Assembly: GCA_004352715.1 (NCBI GenBank)
Contig: SCFE01000070.1
Span: 1,859,249 to 1,923,248, forward strand
Reading direction: 5' to 3'
Length of the DNA: 64,000 nt
Source: Hofstenia miamia
Taxonomy: Eukaryota; Xenacoelomorpha; Acoela
Below the pieces are notes generated by a model. It had not been told where the DNA came from and searched no databases. It saw nothing but the letters and a program-made list of their open reading frames with translations. Below, one piece after another: positions 32,657 through 44,723 of this stretch. Numbering within the stretch: position 1 is the first letter of the stretch; every line of letters starts with the position of its first letter. The translations under genes were made by a program, and so were the position numbers.

Positions 32657-35100
32657 TGTGTTATTTTTAGCACAGCTTGCTCTCCATGTACTAGAGTGTC
32701 AACTTTTTGAACTATTGATTCCACCTCTTGGTCTTCCCATTTGGTTTTTTCAAATTCAGATTGTTTTGTCATTTTCAGGAATGCCTCTCTTTCAGTAGTT
32801 ACCATGTTAGTGTATTTTAAGAATTTTGCCTCTCAGATGTTTTCAGTGGTGTGCAAATTAGAATCTTCATCTAAATTTGTTGTTCTATGTGTTTGTATTG
32901 GCCTGCTGTTGTCAGTGCCATTGCTAGGCCTATTGTGGTGGGGTAATTCATTTTTCCTTCTGAGATTGTGCTCCAGAATGCTTTTGTGAGTCCTTTTCTG
33001 CTCAATTTTAGTCATATTTCTTCCTTGATGTTTATTCTTGAAGTTATACATTCAATGTCCACTGCCAATTGGTTATATGGCCTAAGCAGTTCTTCTAATT
33101 CCATTCTTGTGAATGCCTCTATAAACATTAGCTTCATTGTTGCCACTGTCTGTTGTTCTTTAATGTTTTGGAAATTCCTTTCCTTGAATTCTCTGGATTC
33201 TCTTGTTCCTTTAACTTTGACTAAGAATCATTCATCATCTGTATCTATCCACTGAACTGTTCCTGCTGGGCTCACTTCTCCCCACTTTTCAATGTTTATT
33301 CTATTTATTGTCTGCTGTGTTTTGGGGATAATAATAACTGAGAGGATGTTAGTAGCTCCTCTTCCTCCATCATTTCCCTCTGCATCTTCATTATCATTTT
33401 GCAGACTTCTTCTGGTTCAGTTATCCTGCCTTTTTTCATCATTTCCACACTCCTGATTATCTTGATAAATGTGCATCACAGACTGTCTCACTCATATCTT
33501 TCCATTTCCTTTTCAATTATTTTCTGCACATTCTTTAGTACTGCTGCTTTTCTCATTTCCTCAGTGCTCACCAGTTTTTGTTTTATGATTTTTCTTGTCA
33601 TAATCCACAGTTGGTTCTCCATTTGTCTCAGCTGTGTTTCAGATATTGCTCCCCACATGTGCTTCCTCATTGGCTCCTTGAATATCTTTATTTCATTCAG
33701 GCATATCCCTGTCTTGTTTGCCATATCCACTATCAACATTTTCCCCATCAGGTTCTTATTCATTATTATGTGGCTAATTATTTTTTTCCATTGTTTGCAT
33801 TGGCTTTTCTGCTTTGTTGGGTGGCACCAATCTCTCAATATGGCCCTTTAGAAGCCAGTTCTTTGTTTTTGTATTAAACATGGCTAGAACATTTCAAATC
33901 TATTTGATTTTGTCAATTTGTGTCTAACATGTTTTATCACTTTATCTTCAGTTGTTAGTATCATTAGTATCCTTGCTGTCATCCTTCATCAAATTTCTGG
34001 CACATTTTTCTCTTTGAATACTAGTTGTCAGAAATCATTTTTTGTGTTTAGTTCATATGCCTGATTCACTTCTGTGAGTGCTAGTTCTACTGATTTGTGA
34101 AATTTCCTCAACAGCACTTCAATCCTTATCTCCAGCCAACTCTCCTCCCTTTTCTGTTGTTTTTGCAGATCTTCTGGATCTGCTGGAGGTGTTCCTGCCT
34201 ATGTGTTAGGCTGCATTTGATGAATAGTGTGTTGGCCTTTTCCACACTGTCCTTGTCCATCATCAATTTTATTGTTTTTGTTTGTTTATGTAAATAGATT
34301 GCAATGCATGGATCTATCATTATCCTGTAAATTTGAGCTGAGTAATCTATCTGTAGATCAAATCTGATCAGTTATGAGGTGGTTGTATTTGTTGGTGATT
34401 TTTTCCCAAAGAAATATGTTTTCTGTTCACATGCATGCATCCAGTAGATGTTTTGGAATATTATTGCTTGTTGATCTTGTGATTATTACCACTCTTACTT
34501 TTTGTACTTTTGCCATTCTCAGCATTTGATCTATGTTTTTCTCCAAATTCTTATTGTATTATTTCTCTTTCAAGACATATATGATTGCCAAGTTGTCTTG
34601 ATCCATGTTTACTTCCAGAAACTCTGGTATCTGATCCTTGTAGGCCATTATAGCTTGTGTTGTTTCCAGTGTAAAATCTTCATTAAATCTAATATGTACC
34701 ATACTTCACATGTAGGGTCTTTCCAGTGTTTCATTCATGTCTTGCAGATAACTTATTATCACATTTACCTTTGGCCTGTTATTTGCATCTAGTACTAGTG
34801 GTAAATTTCTTCCTTATGTTTTCATGACTTTTCTAATGTGTGATTTTGTTTCTGGTGATAATTTTTCAAAAGCATTATAACGCATCTTTGTGGTTCCAAT
34901 AAAATATGGGAGTAACATTTCTCCATCAATCTTAGACATCTGTTTTTCTCTCTCCTTATATTGTACAGTTCTCTCTGAGGTAGTGTCTGAGGAGGCATGT
35001 AGCTGTGTCATCTGTAATGGTAATCTGCTGGTACTTTGTTCACAGTCCATGGGATGCAAATCTGTGCTATTAGTTTCTACTGATTCACCATTGAATCAGT
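32643..35100 (-). pseudogene. ORF3 of element D1 (degenerate, nearly full length)
   Basis: The same unknown protein as in A: SKIDGEMLLPYFIGTTKMRY near 34900, RPKVNVIISYLQDMNETLER near 34750, and GICLNEIKIFKEPMRKHMWG near 33670. The coding stretch 33838-33488 is the longest left open. Many stops and frameshifts are present. The C-terminal frame reads through the PPT, and its first stop would be the TAG in the LTR's own TGTAG end. It is uninterrupted by insertions, so it gives a second full outline of ORF3. Confidence 0.75.
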
Positions 35101-35230
35101 TTACAGTTACTCCTATTGGCACTTGACAAGTTGGGGTTCATGTGTGGATAGTGTCAGACTTGAATCACTTTCACATCTCCATGGTTCTTCCACCACGTAG
35201 ACCTTCCTCTGGAACTCAAACTGTCTCACT

Positions 35231-35453
35231 CCCCTTGAATCAGTGACGTGGACTCTCACAAAGAAACTTGTGCTGCTGTGCACCATTTTTCTGTGTGCCC
35301 TTGAAACAGCTGTGCAGATCCCTGGTGGGAGAGACTCTTTGTCCATTGGTCTCCCTGCCCTTGAATCAGCCATGGGGACTGCTAGGACGCCTTCTCACTC
35401 TACATAGTCTAGTCATCTGCTCTTTGTTCTCATCCCTTCTGCCCTGGATTCAA
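35231..35453 (-). repeat. CAAGGG-type motif array in the D1 spacer
   Basis: Plus-strand copies of CCCTTGAATCAG-like sequence at 35231-35243, 35297-35309, 35357-35369 and 35441-35453, with steps of 66, 60 and 84. Three are in one open frame (35373-35113) as DSRA, VSRA and DSRG. Confidence 0.7.
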
Positions 35454-35482
35454 CATCTGGTTTGAGAACTTCTGTGTGCTCT

Positions 35483-36578
35483 TGTAGCATCATCCAAAAT
35501 AATCAGAAAAAAGCTGCAAATGTCGCAGAAGACAGTAAGATTGAAAAGGAGTTGATTAAAAAATATTATAATCAGATCAGTTGCTATTATTTCAGATTAA
35601 TTTGTAAAATGCAACCAAGAATAAAATATGTGTCAAAAAAGAGATATTTGTAACTGTCTATAAAAATACTTTTGACAAAACAACACTTACATTACTTTAT
35701 AGCTGCCATATTGGCAGAAGTTTAAATTTGAATCAAAAGGTACTTCTTTTGAATTACTATAAATACATTGAAACTTATTGTAAGAATTTGATAAAGAATC
35801 TTACTTAGAATTCTTATTTTTCATCTTATTAACAGTTTGATTATTTAATACAATGTCAAGCTAATCAAGTGGTGTTTAGCAGTGGTCTGGATACATCACA
35901 GGGAATGAAAGTGCAATTATGTTAAGTGTAGTGCTTTTCTCTTGATTAGCTGACTAGCATTTCCTTTCTACATGTATTATATAACTAACTGTCAATAAAT
36001 GGTTGGATAACCAAACCCTAGGAATTATCTTAATATTATTTTAGATCTAAATTTATGACCTATAATAAACTGATATAATGACTGTACATGTAGTAAGTAT
36101 AAATGTAGGTTAGGAAGTTGTTAAAATAGAGTTTATTTTGATAAGCCAATATATTTTGGTAATGGCTACATGTAGTATTTAATGAACAACTAGTAACAAT
36201 TCAGGTTGCAAATAGATATAAAACTTTCACACAATAGAGTGTAAGTTGAGTTGTGTCATGTCTTGAGTAAGCACTGAGCTAATGTAGGGTACACATAAGC
36301 TATCTTGATTGAGCTGAGAAGTGACACTCAAGCATTGGATGGAATGGTGAAATTGGATGTAGAGATCTGCTTCAGGCAGATGCCCCCTAGAAGATCATTA
36401 TGGAGGTTACTGCATGGCTTTGTCACCTAAACAGTGAACAGTTAATTGAGGTTACATAAGATAACAGAAGAAACTAGTCAAGCAGTAACTACAAGTAAAT
36501 CCTTACCTGCAATAACACAGCTAAGGTTATGAAGTAACAGTAGATAAAAAGTGATAATGCCTGGTAGAGGATATTACA
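35483..36578 (+). repeat. solo LTR of lineage I with CTCT target-site duplication
   Basis: A complete 1096-bp LTR with termini TGTAGCATCATCC and GGATATTACA. CTCT occurs at 35479-35482 and 36579-36582. It is inserted in opposite orientation between integrase and ORF3 of D1. No internal sequence remains, as expected after recombination between two LTRs. Confidence 0.9.
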
Positions 36579-37956
36579 CTCTTCTTCTCCTGTTCATGGT
36601 TGAGAGCTCCTCTGGTTGTTGATTCCTTTGCACTCTTCTTCATTGGTGGGTGCATCATTTCCTTCTAGACTCCTAAATTCAGTTAGTAAATTTAAATCCC
36701 ATATTTCAGGGTCATATATAGGTTTATTTCTTGCTGTCCTTTGGCACAGCACTCTCTTTCTTGTGTTTTCATCTCTGGCATCTGCTGTGACTTCCTTATC
36801 AAATCCCCCTTCAATCAAACTATCTAAATCATACATATCATATATAATTTTGTTGCCATTAATTCAACATATTCTGAATTGAGCATTCTTGTCTATCTTT
36901 GTCTCTTCAATATCAGCAGTTGCTCTCTTCAAGTTTTGAAAATGTAACAGTCTATCATTGTCTAACATGTATTCATTATTTGGTAATATCTGTGTTATTG
37001 TGTGAGGGTCAGACCATACTGTTTTTAGTTTCCAGACTTGGTTTGTGTCTGTGAGTTTCATTGGTGTAAATGTATATACCTTATCTCCTACATTGTGTGC
37101 ATGTCCATAAATTCTTTTATTATAATTGCATTGTTGTCTAACAGCTAATTTCTTTATATTATGACACATCATTTCATGTATCAATGTAATCTGCTCCCTT
37201 AGTTGATTTACATATTTGTTGTTTAAACTTTTGCTGTAATTGGTATACTGCATTGACAACAGTGTTGTTGCCTCTCTTCTGAACATTGCTTTAAATGGTG
37301 TCACTCCTGTAGTTGCATGCACCAATGTGTTATAATAGTATTCAACCATCTTGATTACTTCTCTCCATTTGTTACCACCTATTCTTGATGTTGCTACCCT
37401 AATTAATTTAATCAGTGTTTATTTGAGTCACTCTACTGCTCCATTGGCTTGTGGGTGGTAGGCTGTTGTCCATTTGATTGCTATTTCCAGGAGTTTTGCC
37501 ATTTCCTGAAAAAGTCTGCTCTTAAATTGAGGGCCCTTATCTGTTATTATTGTTTCCATTGGCCTGAGGTGTAGAATCCATTCCTTCAATACTAATTCTG
37601 CTGTGGTTTCTGCTGTCATATTCCTCATTTGGATCATTCTTGCGTATTTTGTCAAATTGTCTACCATTACTAGTAGATATTGTTATGAATCTTGTGTTGA
37701 AGGTTTTTTCCATTTGTGTAATTCCCAAGTTGCCCTTCTCATGTATTTTTCTTATCACTTCCCATGTACTCATGTCAGGTGTAACTGTTCTATTATTGCT
37801 AGCTTCTACATACATTAATCAATTTCTATTTATCTTCCACTTGTACCACTTGTAGTATCCTGCTGTTAATTTTGATAGTGTTGTTCAGGGTTCTCTTATC
37901 TTTTTGATAATTTCACTGAGGATTATATTGTCTCTCTGTTTTTCCACTATTTCCTG
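36579..37956 (-). pseudogene. pol: integrase of D1 with deletion of the zinc/first-Asp region
   Basis: The minus strand encodes the integrase start (GNLGITQMEKTFNTRFIT near 37700), then jumps directly to VDNLTKYARM. The Cys pair and the first catalytic Asp, about 75 codons in C and A, are deleted near 37680. The second Asp (ITDKGPQFKS) and Glu (ANGAVE) remain, with TGA right after the Glu. A long C-terminal ORF (37349-36864) and the tail YDPEIWDLNLL follow. It is not functional. Confidence 0.85.
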
Positions 37957-37960
37957 TTCA

Positions 37961-39210
37961 TGTAACATCCTCCACCTGGCCTATTTGCACCATGCATTAT
38001 TGTTAATAACTACCATGCAGTAAATTGTGGGTGAGGAGTTACTATATTAATGAATTGCCAATCTTTTCCCCTCTACTTAACTAGCTAGGTTAATTGAGTA
38101 CTAATCATCACTATTTAGGTGACGAAGCTGTGTGACGTTTCCTCTTTAAGTCATCTGTGGGGTACTGCCTGAAGCTGATCTCCACATCACAGTTCCTCTC
38201 CTTCATGAACAATTGACCAAATCCACTGCACCATCTCAGCTCAATGAGGACTAATTATGTGTACCTTACTTTAGCTCAGTGTGTGTACTCATTTCAAGTT
38301 GTAACTGACTCAAACTCAATTTTGTAAAGTGTTTGTTAGATTGAATAAGTAAAGCAACTTGGCGTTGCCACTAACTGCAGTTATTTAATATTAAAGTAGA
38401 CATTACCATAAAATTACTGGCTTTAGAAATTTAATTAATAAATTGCAGTTTCCTACACCTATATTTATATTTTAGTAATAGTAGGAGACTTGACTATAAT
38501 TGACCAAATAAATGACTTTACATGTATTGTTATTAAATGTAGCACAGAAAGTTGTCTCTGTGCATAGTCATCTGAGCTCTGCTCCCACTCAGAGAGTTGT
38601 CTCTGAGTGTAGTCACAGGAAGTCTGCTCTGGAGGAGAGAGTTGTCTCCCCTCATAGTCATGGCTGCTATGGGTGTCTTCTGCTAGGCACTCTCGCTTTC
38701 AGGAATTGCCCTCATCTGATCTTCTCAGCGTCATTGATTGCCTCATTTCATCTCGTGGGTTGATTTGTCTTCATACTCAGCATCTTGCTGGAGGTTGGTT
38801 CTCTGTTCATTTCATAGTTACTAAACAAAGATATGAGATTAAGGTCCCATTCCTTAGTATCTAAATGCTGATTATGAACAAATCTTAACAATTGAGCCAC
38901 ACCTGGAAGAATTTGCAGAAAAACCAGCAATAGTTGATAGAATTGTTGAGCCCAACAGCAACAATGATATCTTAGGTCTCATGAAATGGTGCCTCACCAA
39001 AATGCTAACTNTTACAATTTGTCAAATAGTACTTAATCAGCTACAGTGTTTTTCTCAAAATGCACAATATTGTAACTTGGTTGCATCTTACAAAATGAAT
39101 AAGATAATTAACTAAATTTTACAATCATATTTCTGATTATATTTAATCACTGTAATCATTTGACGTTAATCTTTTGTTTGCAGCTTATTCCTTTTTTGGG
39201 TGATGCTACA
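37961..39210 (-). mobile_element. lineage I LTR insertion in D1 pol, TTCA duplicated, middle misassembled or rearranged
   Basis: Left terminus TGTAACATCC at 37961, right terminus GATGCTACA at 39210, and TTCA at 37957-37960 and 39211-39214. The outer parts match the LTR at 23443-24568. The middle (38471-39010) is the duplicate of 29528-30067 with the 45-bp repeat and an ORF3 piece, ending at the n at 39011. A simple solo LTR of about 1.1 kb is the likeliest true content. Confidence 0.75.
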
Positions 39211-40700
39211 TTCAGATATTTCCTCCCTCATCAATATTGGTAGGATGGCTTGGCCTTTTTTGTCCACATTTATTTCTGGCAGTCCCTTGTATTCAGTATG
39301 TGGCAAAAATTGAAACTGTTTTTTCTCTTCATCCAGTTTTGCTGCATCCCTCTGATACTCAGGAAAGGATGTCCAGTAATCTGCATTGTTGTGTAGAGTG
39401 CCTTTCCTGTGTTCAATTGAGAATGTAAATTCATTTAAATATTCAATCCATCATTACAGTATTCCAGACTTGTCTCCAGAAAATTTTTTAGCCATGCCAG
39501 TCCACTGTTGTCTGTGAACACTCTCTGCTGATTAGGAAATGTCTGAATTTCTTAATGCTCTCAATCAATGCCAGCATCTCCACTTTAGTTGATCCATAGT
39601 TTTCCTTGCTTACTCTTAATTTGTGACTAAAGAATTGCATAGGCCCTCCTTTTTGTTTTTTATTTGTCCTAATGTGGCTCTGATCACCACCTTACTTGCA
39701 TTGCAATCCAGTATAAACTGTTCATTATAATCCAGTGTGTTGAGAGATGGTAGCTTAGCCAATTCTTCCTTGATGTTATCCAGCTCCTCCTGCTCCTGTC
39801 AGGTCCATACAAATGGCACTGATTTTCTCATTAGTCTAGTAATCTTTGCTGTTTTGCTGGCTATATCTGGGATGAAGGTGCTGTAATAATTGAAGAATCC
39901 CATTATTCTTTGTATATCTTTGTGTTGTTGGGTTTTTCTATTTCCAGGATCATCTCTCTAGTGATATCTTTCATACATATCCTACCTTTCTCAATTGTTC
40001 TTCCCAAGAATACTATCTTTTCTTTTAGAATATCACATTTGTTCCCATTAATGCAAAGTCATGTGTTCTCTAGTATTGTTAGAGTTCCCTCTAGTTTTTC
40101 TAGATGTTCTTGGATTGTGTCACTTGTTACAATAATATCATCTATATAGGTGTGAACTCCTTCTTCCATTCTATCTGTCTTATTTTTTACCACTTTTGTG
40201 ATGTATCTTTGAAAGGTTGCTGGTGTGTCGCATAGTCAAAATGCCATATATATCCATTCATATAAACTTTATGGTGTTATAACTGCTGCTTTTTCAATGT
40301 CATTTTCTTCTATTTTCAACTGCCAGTAGGTTTTGCATAAGTCTAGCTTTGTGAAATATTTATGCTTGCTTGCTTCATAGAGCATGTCCTCTCTCCATGG
40401 TAGGGGGTATGAATATTTCTTTGTTACTTTGTTCAATTTTCAAAAGTCTATGCATATGCGATATTTTTCCCCTTCCTTGACAAATACAGTTGGCACTGCA
40501 TATGGGCTTTCCCTTGTGCAGATGATCTTGTTGTCAATTAATTCCTCTAGTATATGGTTGTATTCATCTCTCATCTGTTCTGGTACTCTTCTGACTGGCA
40601 GCTTGATGGGCTTGTCTGTTGTTGTGACTATTCTGTGTTTTTTGCCCACTGCTTGCCCAACACTTATCTCTCCATAATTGAATATACATTTGTGTTTTTA
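39211..40700 (-). pseudogene. pol: RT-RNase H of element D1 (degenerate, YIDD retained)
   Basis: On the minus strand: LPVRRVPEQM and AVPTVFVKEGEKYRICIDF (40649-40440), LDLCKTYWQL, FQRYITKV, and the polymerase box YIDD at 40137-40148. The connection GRTIEKGRICMK follows, then RNase H with LDCNASKVVI and STKVEMLALIESIKK. Stops and frameshifts are scattered. The end is cut by the LTR insertion within REEISE. Confidence 0.85.
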
Positions 40701-41188
40701 TAGCAATTTCCTTAGTTCCATGATTTCCTGTTCCTCCAAATGTGGGTAGTCTTCATTCTTTATCTTGGGTGTTCTGCATACATATTCTTCTTCTGCTTTT
40801 GTAACTATGCTCTTGAGTCAGCCTTTGGGAGTATTTGCAACTTAGATGGTGTTCATCCACTCACCCTTAAACCAGCCATGTGGAGTACATTCTGTTTTCA
40901 TTTGTGTGTCCTTGAATAGACTGTGCAAATTACTCACTCCATCATTGTCTCCTATTGCCTTCCAAATAAGTCTAATGTTAGATTTGATGTATTTTCCATA
41001 TATCCTTACTTGAGATTCTTTAGATTAACATTTTGATTCGTCATGTTGATTATTGGTATTCTACCTATTCCATTCTTGACTGTACACATGATGGATAGCA
41101 TTGATACTCTCTTGGTATTGATGCCTTTATTATTATATAGCATTATGTCAGCTGTTATTGCATCTTCTGTTTCTAGTGTGAGCATCTT
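40701..41188 (-). pseudogene. pol: region between protease and RT of D1, with motif relics
   Basis: Degenerate coding sequence equivalent to the segment between protease and the RT core in C. Motif relics lie at 40809-40821, about 40862-40874 and 40910-40922. Confidence 0.5.
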
Positions 41189-41650
41189 CTATTGATGCAG
41201 CTGTAGGTGAATGTCTTCCTGCAGTTCAAATGTTGTTTTAAGTTTCCCTTGCTCCTCTTTGATTTCAATTTCTTCATCTCTCAATTTTATAGTCCTATTC
41301 ACATAGTTGATGACACATCCATTTTTTGTCAAAAAATCGTCACCCAGTATGACCTTGTATGTGAACAGATTGTTATGAGTGTCCACCCCCACCAGTGACT
41401 GTTCAATTGTTGTATTTGCAATTCTCATTTGTACTGCATTTATTATTCCTTTTGTGTCAATATATTCTCCTGATGCATTAATTAACCATTTATTGCAACT
41501 ATTCAAATCTTCACATTTAAACCCTAGCTTCATCACACACTCATCTGTGATTATCAATGTTGCTGTTCCAGTATCAATTGTTGCCTTTGTCATTACTCCA
41601 TTAATTTCTATTGTTATTGTATTTATTGTGTTAAGATTTGTCAGAATCAT
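41189..41650 (-). pseudogene. pol: protease of D1, active-site DTG retained
   Basis: A 153-codon open frame with the catalytic loop TIDTGTATLIITDEC and the block VILGDDFLTKNGC. The frame upstream of its first ATG is open and overlaps the gag end in the -1 frame, as in A. Protease itself looks intact, but the surrounding genes are not. Confidence 0.8.
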
Positions 41651-41685
41651 TATAAATGCGTGGTTTTTATGAGTTGGTGCCCTGA

Positions 41686-43278
41686 CTAGTTTTCTGACTC
41701 CTCATTGGTTGGCAATGCTTCGTCCATTTTGTATTCAGATTCCAATACATCTTTGTCATCATAATATGCTTCATCATCTCTGATTACATTTATTTGTTTG
41801 GTGCAGTCTCGTTTTTTGTGACCCTTCTGTCCAAAGCCATAGCACTTGACATCTTTTTCTCTTACTTTTGTAGTTTTTCCATCCTTCCCTTTGAATTTTA
41901 TAATCTTTTTCAGTTTTGTGTCATTGTAAGTTTTACTTGGAGGATATAGTTTGAGATTGTTTCTCCATCTCAGTGTCGCACAGTGCCATGCAGCTTTTTT
42001 GTATATTAATGTGTTGTTTTCAATAGTTGCTTGTATGTTGTCCCCCTTTTGGATCATTCTTTCTAACTTATTGTCTATGTCACACTTTATTTCAAACTGT
42101 GTTCTGATACTCTCTGGCATTCCCTTGCAAATATATGAGAACAAATCATATTTTGAGTATCTATTTTCCCTTGAGCTCAGCATTAGTAGTTGTTCAACAT
42201 GTTGGATGTAGTTTCATATATTGTTGGTTTTTTTCATTTTTGTTGCATTTAGAATTATTTGATATTGGTTCTTAAAACTCTCATTCTCATAATAGTTTAT
42301 GAAATCATCAATAAGTAGTTTGTAGTTCCTTTTTGTTTCTGTGTCCAATAGCAGGTAGTGTTGGGAAGCTGTACCTGTCAAGTATAGCAGGAGTCTTGCT
42401 GCTGCTGCTTGCTGGCTTACTTTTCTTTCTGCCATTGTTATCTTGAACATCTGTCACCATTCAACAAATGTTGGGTTGTGTCCATCTACAGTCCCATTGA
42501 ATTTGGGTAGTGTTCTTTACAGGGTATTGTATCATTGGTTGTCGGTTGTGGTAAGATTGAATTTTAATACTTGGGTTTGTTGTGATTCTTTATTGTGTCT
42601 TCCTCTTGTAGTTGTGTCATTACTGCTTTCATAATCTAATTTATGATTTTCTATTTCTCAGTGTCTATGTCTTTGTCCAGCTCTTCATATGTTATTCTTT
42701 TGTTAGTGAGCATGTGTGGTGCTTGCAGTTTACTCTCTTTTCTTGATTGAAATTCCATTTCATGGATCTGTATGTTCCCTCAGTTTTTTCTTCTGTTAAC
42801 TGTAGCAATCTTAGTTTGTCCTTTAGTTGCTCCAGCTCTCCTGCCTGTAAATTGTTGTCCTCTATTAACTGTCTGTTTTCTCTTTCCAGTTGCTGATTCC
42901 TTTCTTGCCACTGTTGATTCTGTTCCAAGAATTTTTTGTTGGACTCAGATAATTGTTGTGTGAGGGTTTTAATCTCATTTTGAAATAGTTCACTCTGCTG
43001 ATCTAGTTCCATTTCCATATTTGATTTGATTTCATTCAAGATAATTTTGTTTTGTTGCTCTATCTGCTTGAATTTATCTGTTAACTGCTCAATTTTGTTC
43101 TTCAAGAGTGCTTCATTTTCTTGGCTCCTTCTTAACATGCCAATTATCTCTTGAGGGCTCATCTCTGGGGGTAAGTGTAGAGACTGTAATTTCACCAGAA
43201 TATGATTATGATCATGTTGCTCTAGGGGTTACTACCTTGGGTGCTGCTTTCTTTGCACTGCCTTTTTTCCTTTTGTCA
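41686..43278 (-). pseudogene. gag: gag of D1 (degenerate)
   Basis: A basic start (MTKGKK), then a long coiled coil (43195-42692) rich in Gln, Glu and Asn. The capsid-like core comes in pieces (ITMAERKVSQQAAAARLLLY, 42450-42214; DLFSYICKGMPESIRTQFEI, 42183 onward). The knuckle is CYGFGQKGHKKRDC, in which the second Cys is Phe. Frameshifts lie between the pieces. Confidence 0.85.
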
Positions 43279-43564
43279 TATTTCTTCTTTGGTTCATAGT
43301 GGTGCCCCTTCTTTATCATGATTCCAGGATCTTGTTGCAGTGTACTGGTTTGGGTTTAGGTAACTCTCATTGTTGACTGATTTACTTTTCATGTAGTTGT
43401 CCTGTTGCTTAACTTCTATTCTTACTCATAGATATTGTCACAGTGTGTGGATTGTTCCACTGAATTATTCTTTTAATTGAAAGAAATTCCTTGTGTTCTG
43501 ATAAGAAACAACTATCTTAACTCAGGTAAGTAAAAGAAATTCTTTTCCAAAGGTTGTTGTTCTT

Positions 43565-43581
43565 GGCTGTCAAGGTCACCA
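43565..43581 (-). promoter_or_regulatory. Primer-binding site of D1
   Basis: Minus-strand TGGTGACCTTGACAGCC follows the LTR end. It differs from A (TGGCGACC) and C (TGGCAACC) at the fourth and fifth bases. Confidence 0.75.
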
Positions 43582-44723
43582 TGTAACATCCTCTAATCAG
43601 CATTATTACAGTTCATCCTTTGTTACTCTATAACATTGGCTGTATATTTGCAGGTAGGGATTTACTAACTAGATACTGTTTAGCTTTTGTATATCTCTGT
43701 TAATATAACATAACTAGATTTAACTATTCACTATTTAAGTGATGAAGCCATAGAGCATTTTCTCCAATAATCAATAATGAGCATCTGCCTGAAGCTGATC
43801 TCCACATCCAGCTTCACTTGTTCACCAAGGATCCATTTTATTGAGTTCCACCTCTCAGCTCAATGATATAACATATGTGTACCCTATCCTAGCTCAGTGT
43901 ATACTTAAGACAAGACACAATTCAAATTAGTCTCTATTTTGTAAAAGTCTTTCATGAATATGCAACCAGACTTGTTACTAGCTGCTTGATTAATATTACA
44001 TGAAGCCATTACTGAAATATATTGTCTTTAATAATCAGTTTAATATCTGGCAGCTTCCTAACCTACATTTACTAATTAGTATATGCTCAGTCACTTTATT
44101 GGTCACTTTATAGTCAATAATTTGGATTTAAAATGGTATAGATATAATTCTTAGGTTTTGGTCATCCAACTGTATTTTGAATCTATTATTATTAATACAT
44201 GTACTAAATGATTGGTAGTCAACTAAATGAGAGAAAACCCCTATACCTAATATAAGTGTACTTTCATGATCTGGCACAAAGACCCTAGAATCAATTTTGT
44301 GATGGATCCAGACCACTACTAACCACAACTTTTATTGCTTGACATTGTATTAAATAATCAAACTGCATCAATAGTAAAGTGTAAGAATTCCAAATAAAAT
44401 TCTTTATCAATTGCTTACAGTGTTTCAAATCTATTTATAGTAATTTTGTAAAAGTACCTGTCAATTTCAAATTTAAACTCTTTGTCTGCTAATATGGCCA
44501 CTAAAAAAAATGGAAGTGATTTTGCCCCTTCAGTTTTGCCAAAAGTTTTATTATCAACAGATACTAATCTCTCATAGTTGACACTTATTTCTGCTTGGTT
44601 GCATAATTCAAATAATCTAAACTAATTGTATAATTTTACAATATTTCTAATCATAATTCTTCTTTAATCTTATTCTCTTGATGATTTGACATTAGCAGCT
44701 TAGTTGATTTGGATGATGCTACA
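43582..44723 (-). repeat. 5' LTR of D1, complete
   Basis: The segment is 1142 bp with termini TGTAACATCC and GATGATGCTACA on the plus strand. It splits an ORF3 pseudogene immediately before INYP. Confidence 0.85.

Larger units (their letters stand above)
31921..44723 (-). mobile_element. Element D1: full-length lineage I element, decayed
   Basis: Reading down the minus strand: 5' LTR (44723-43582), PBS, gag, protease, RT, RNase H, insertion (39210-37961), integrase, solo LTR insertion (36578-35483), motif spacer, ORF3, PPT, truncated 3' LTR (32642-31921). Removing the two insertions restores continuous element sequence at both sites, and each site has a 4-bp duplication. CpG is very rare in it, in keeping with long methylation-driven decay. 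It sits between two B-type ORF3/LTR ends. Confidence 0.85.
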
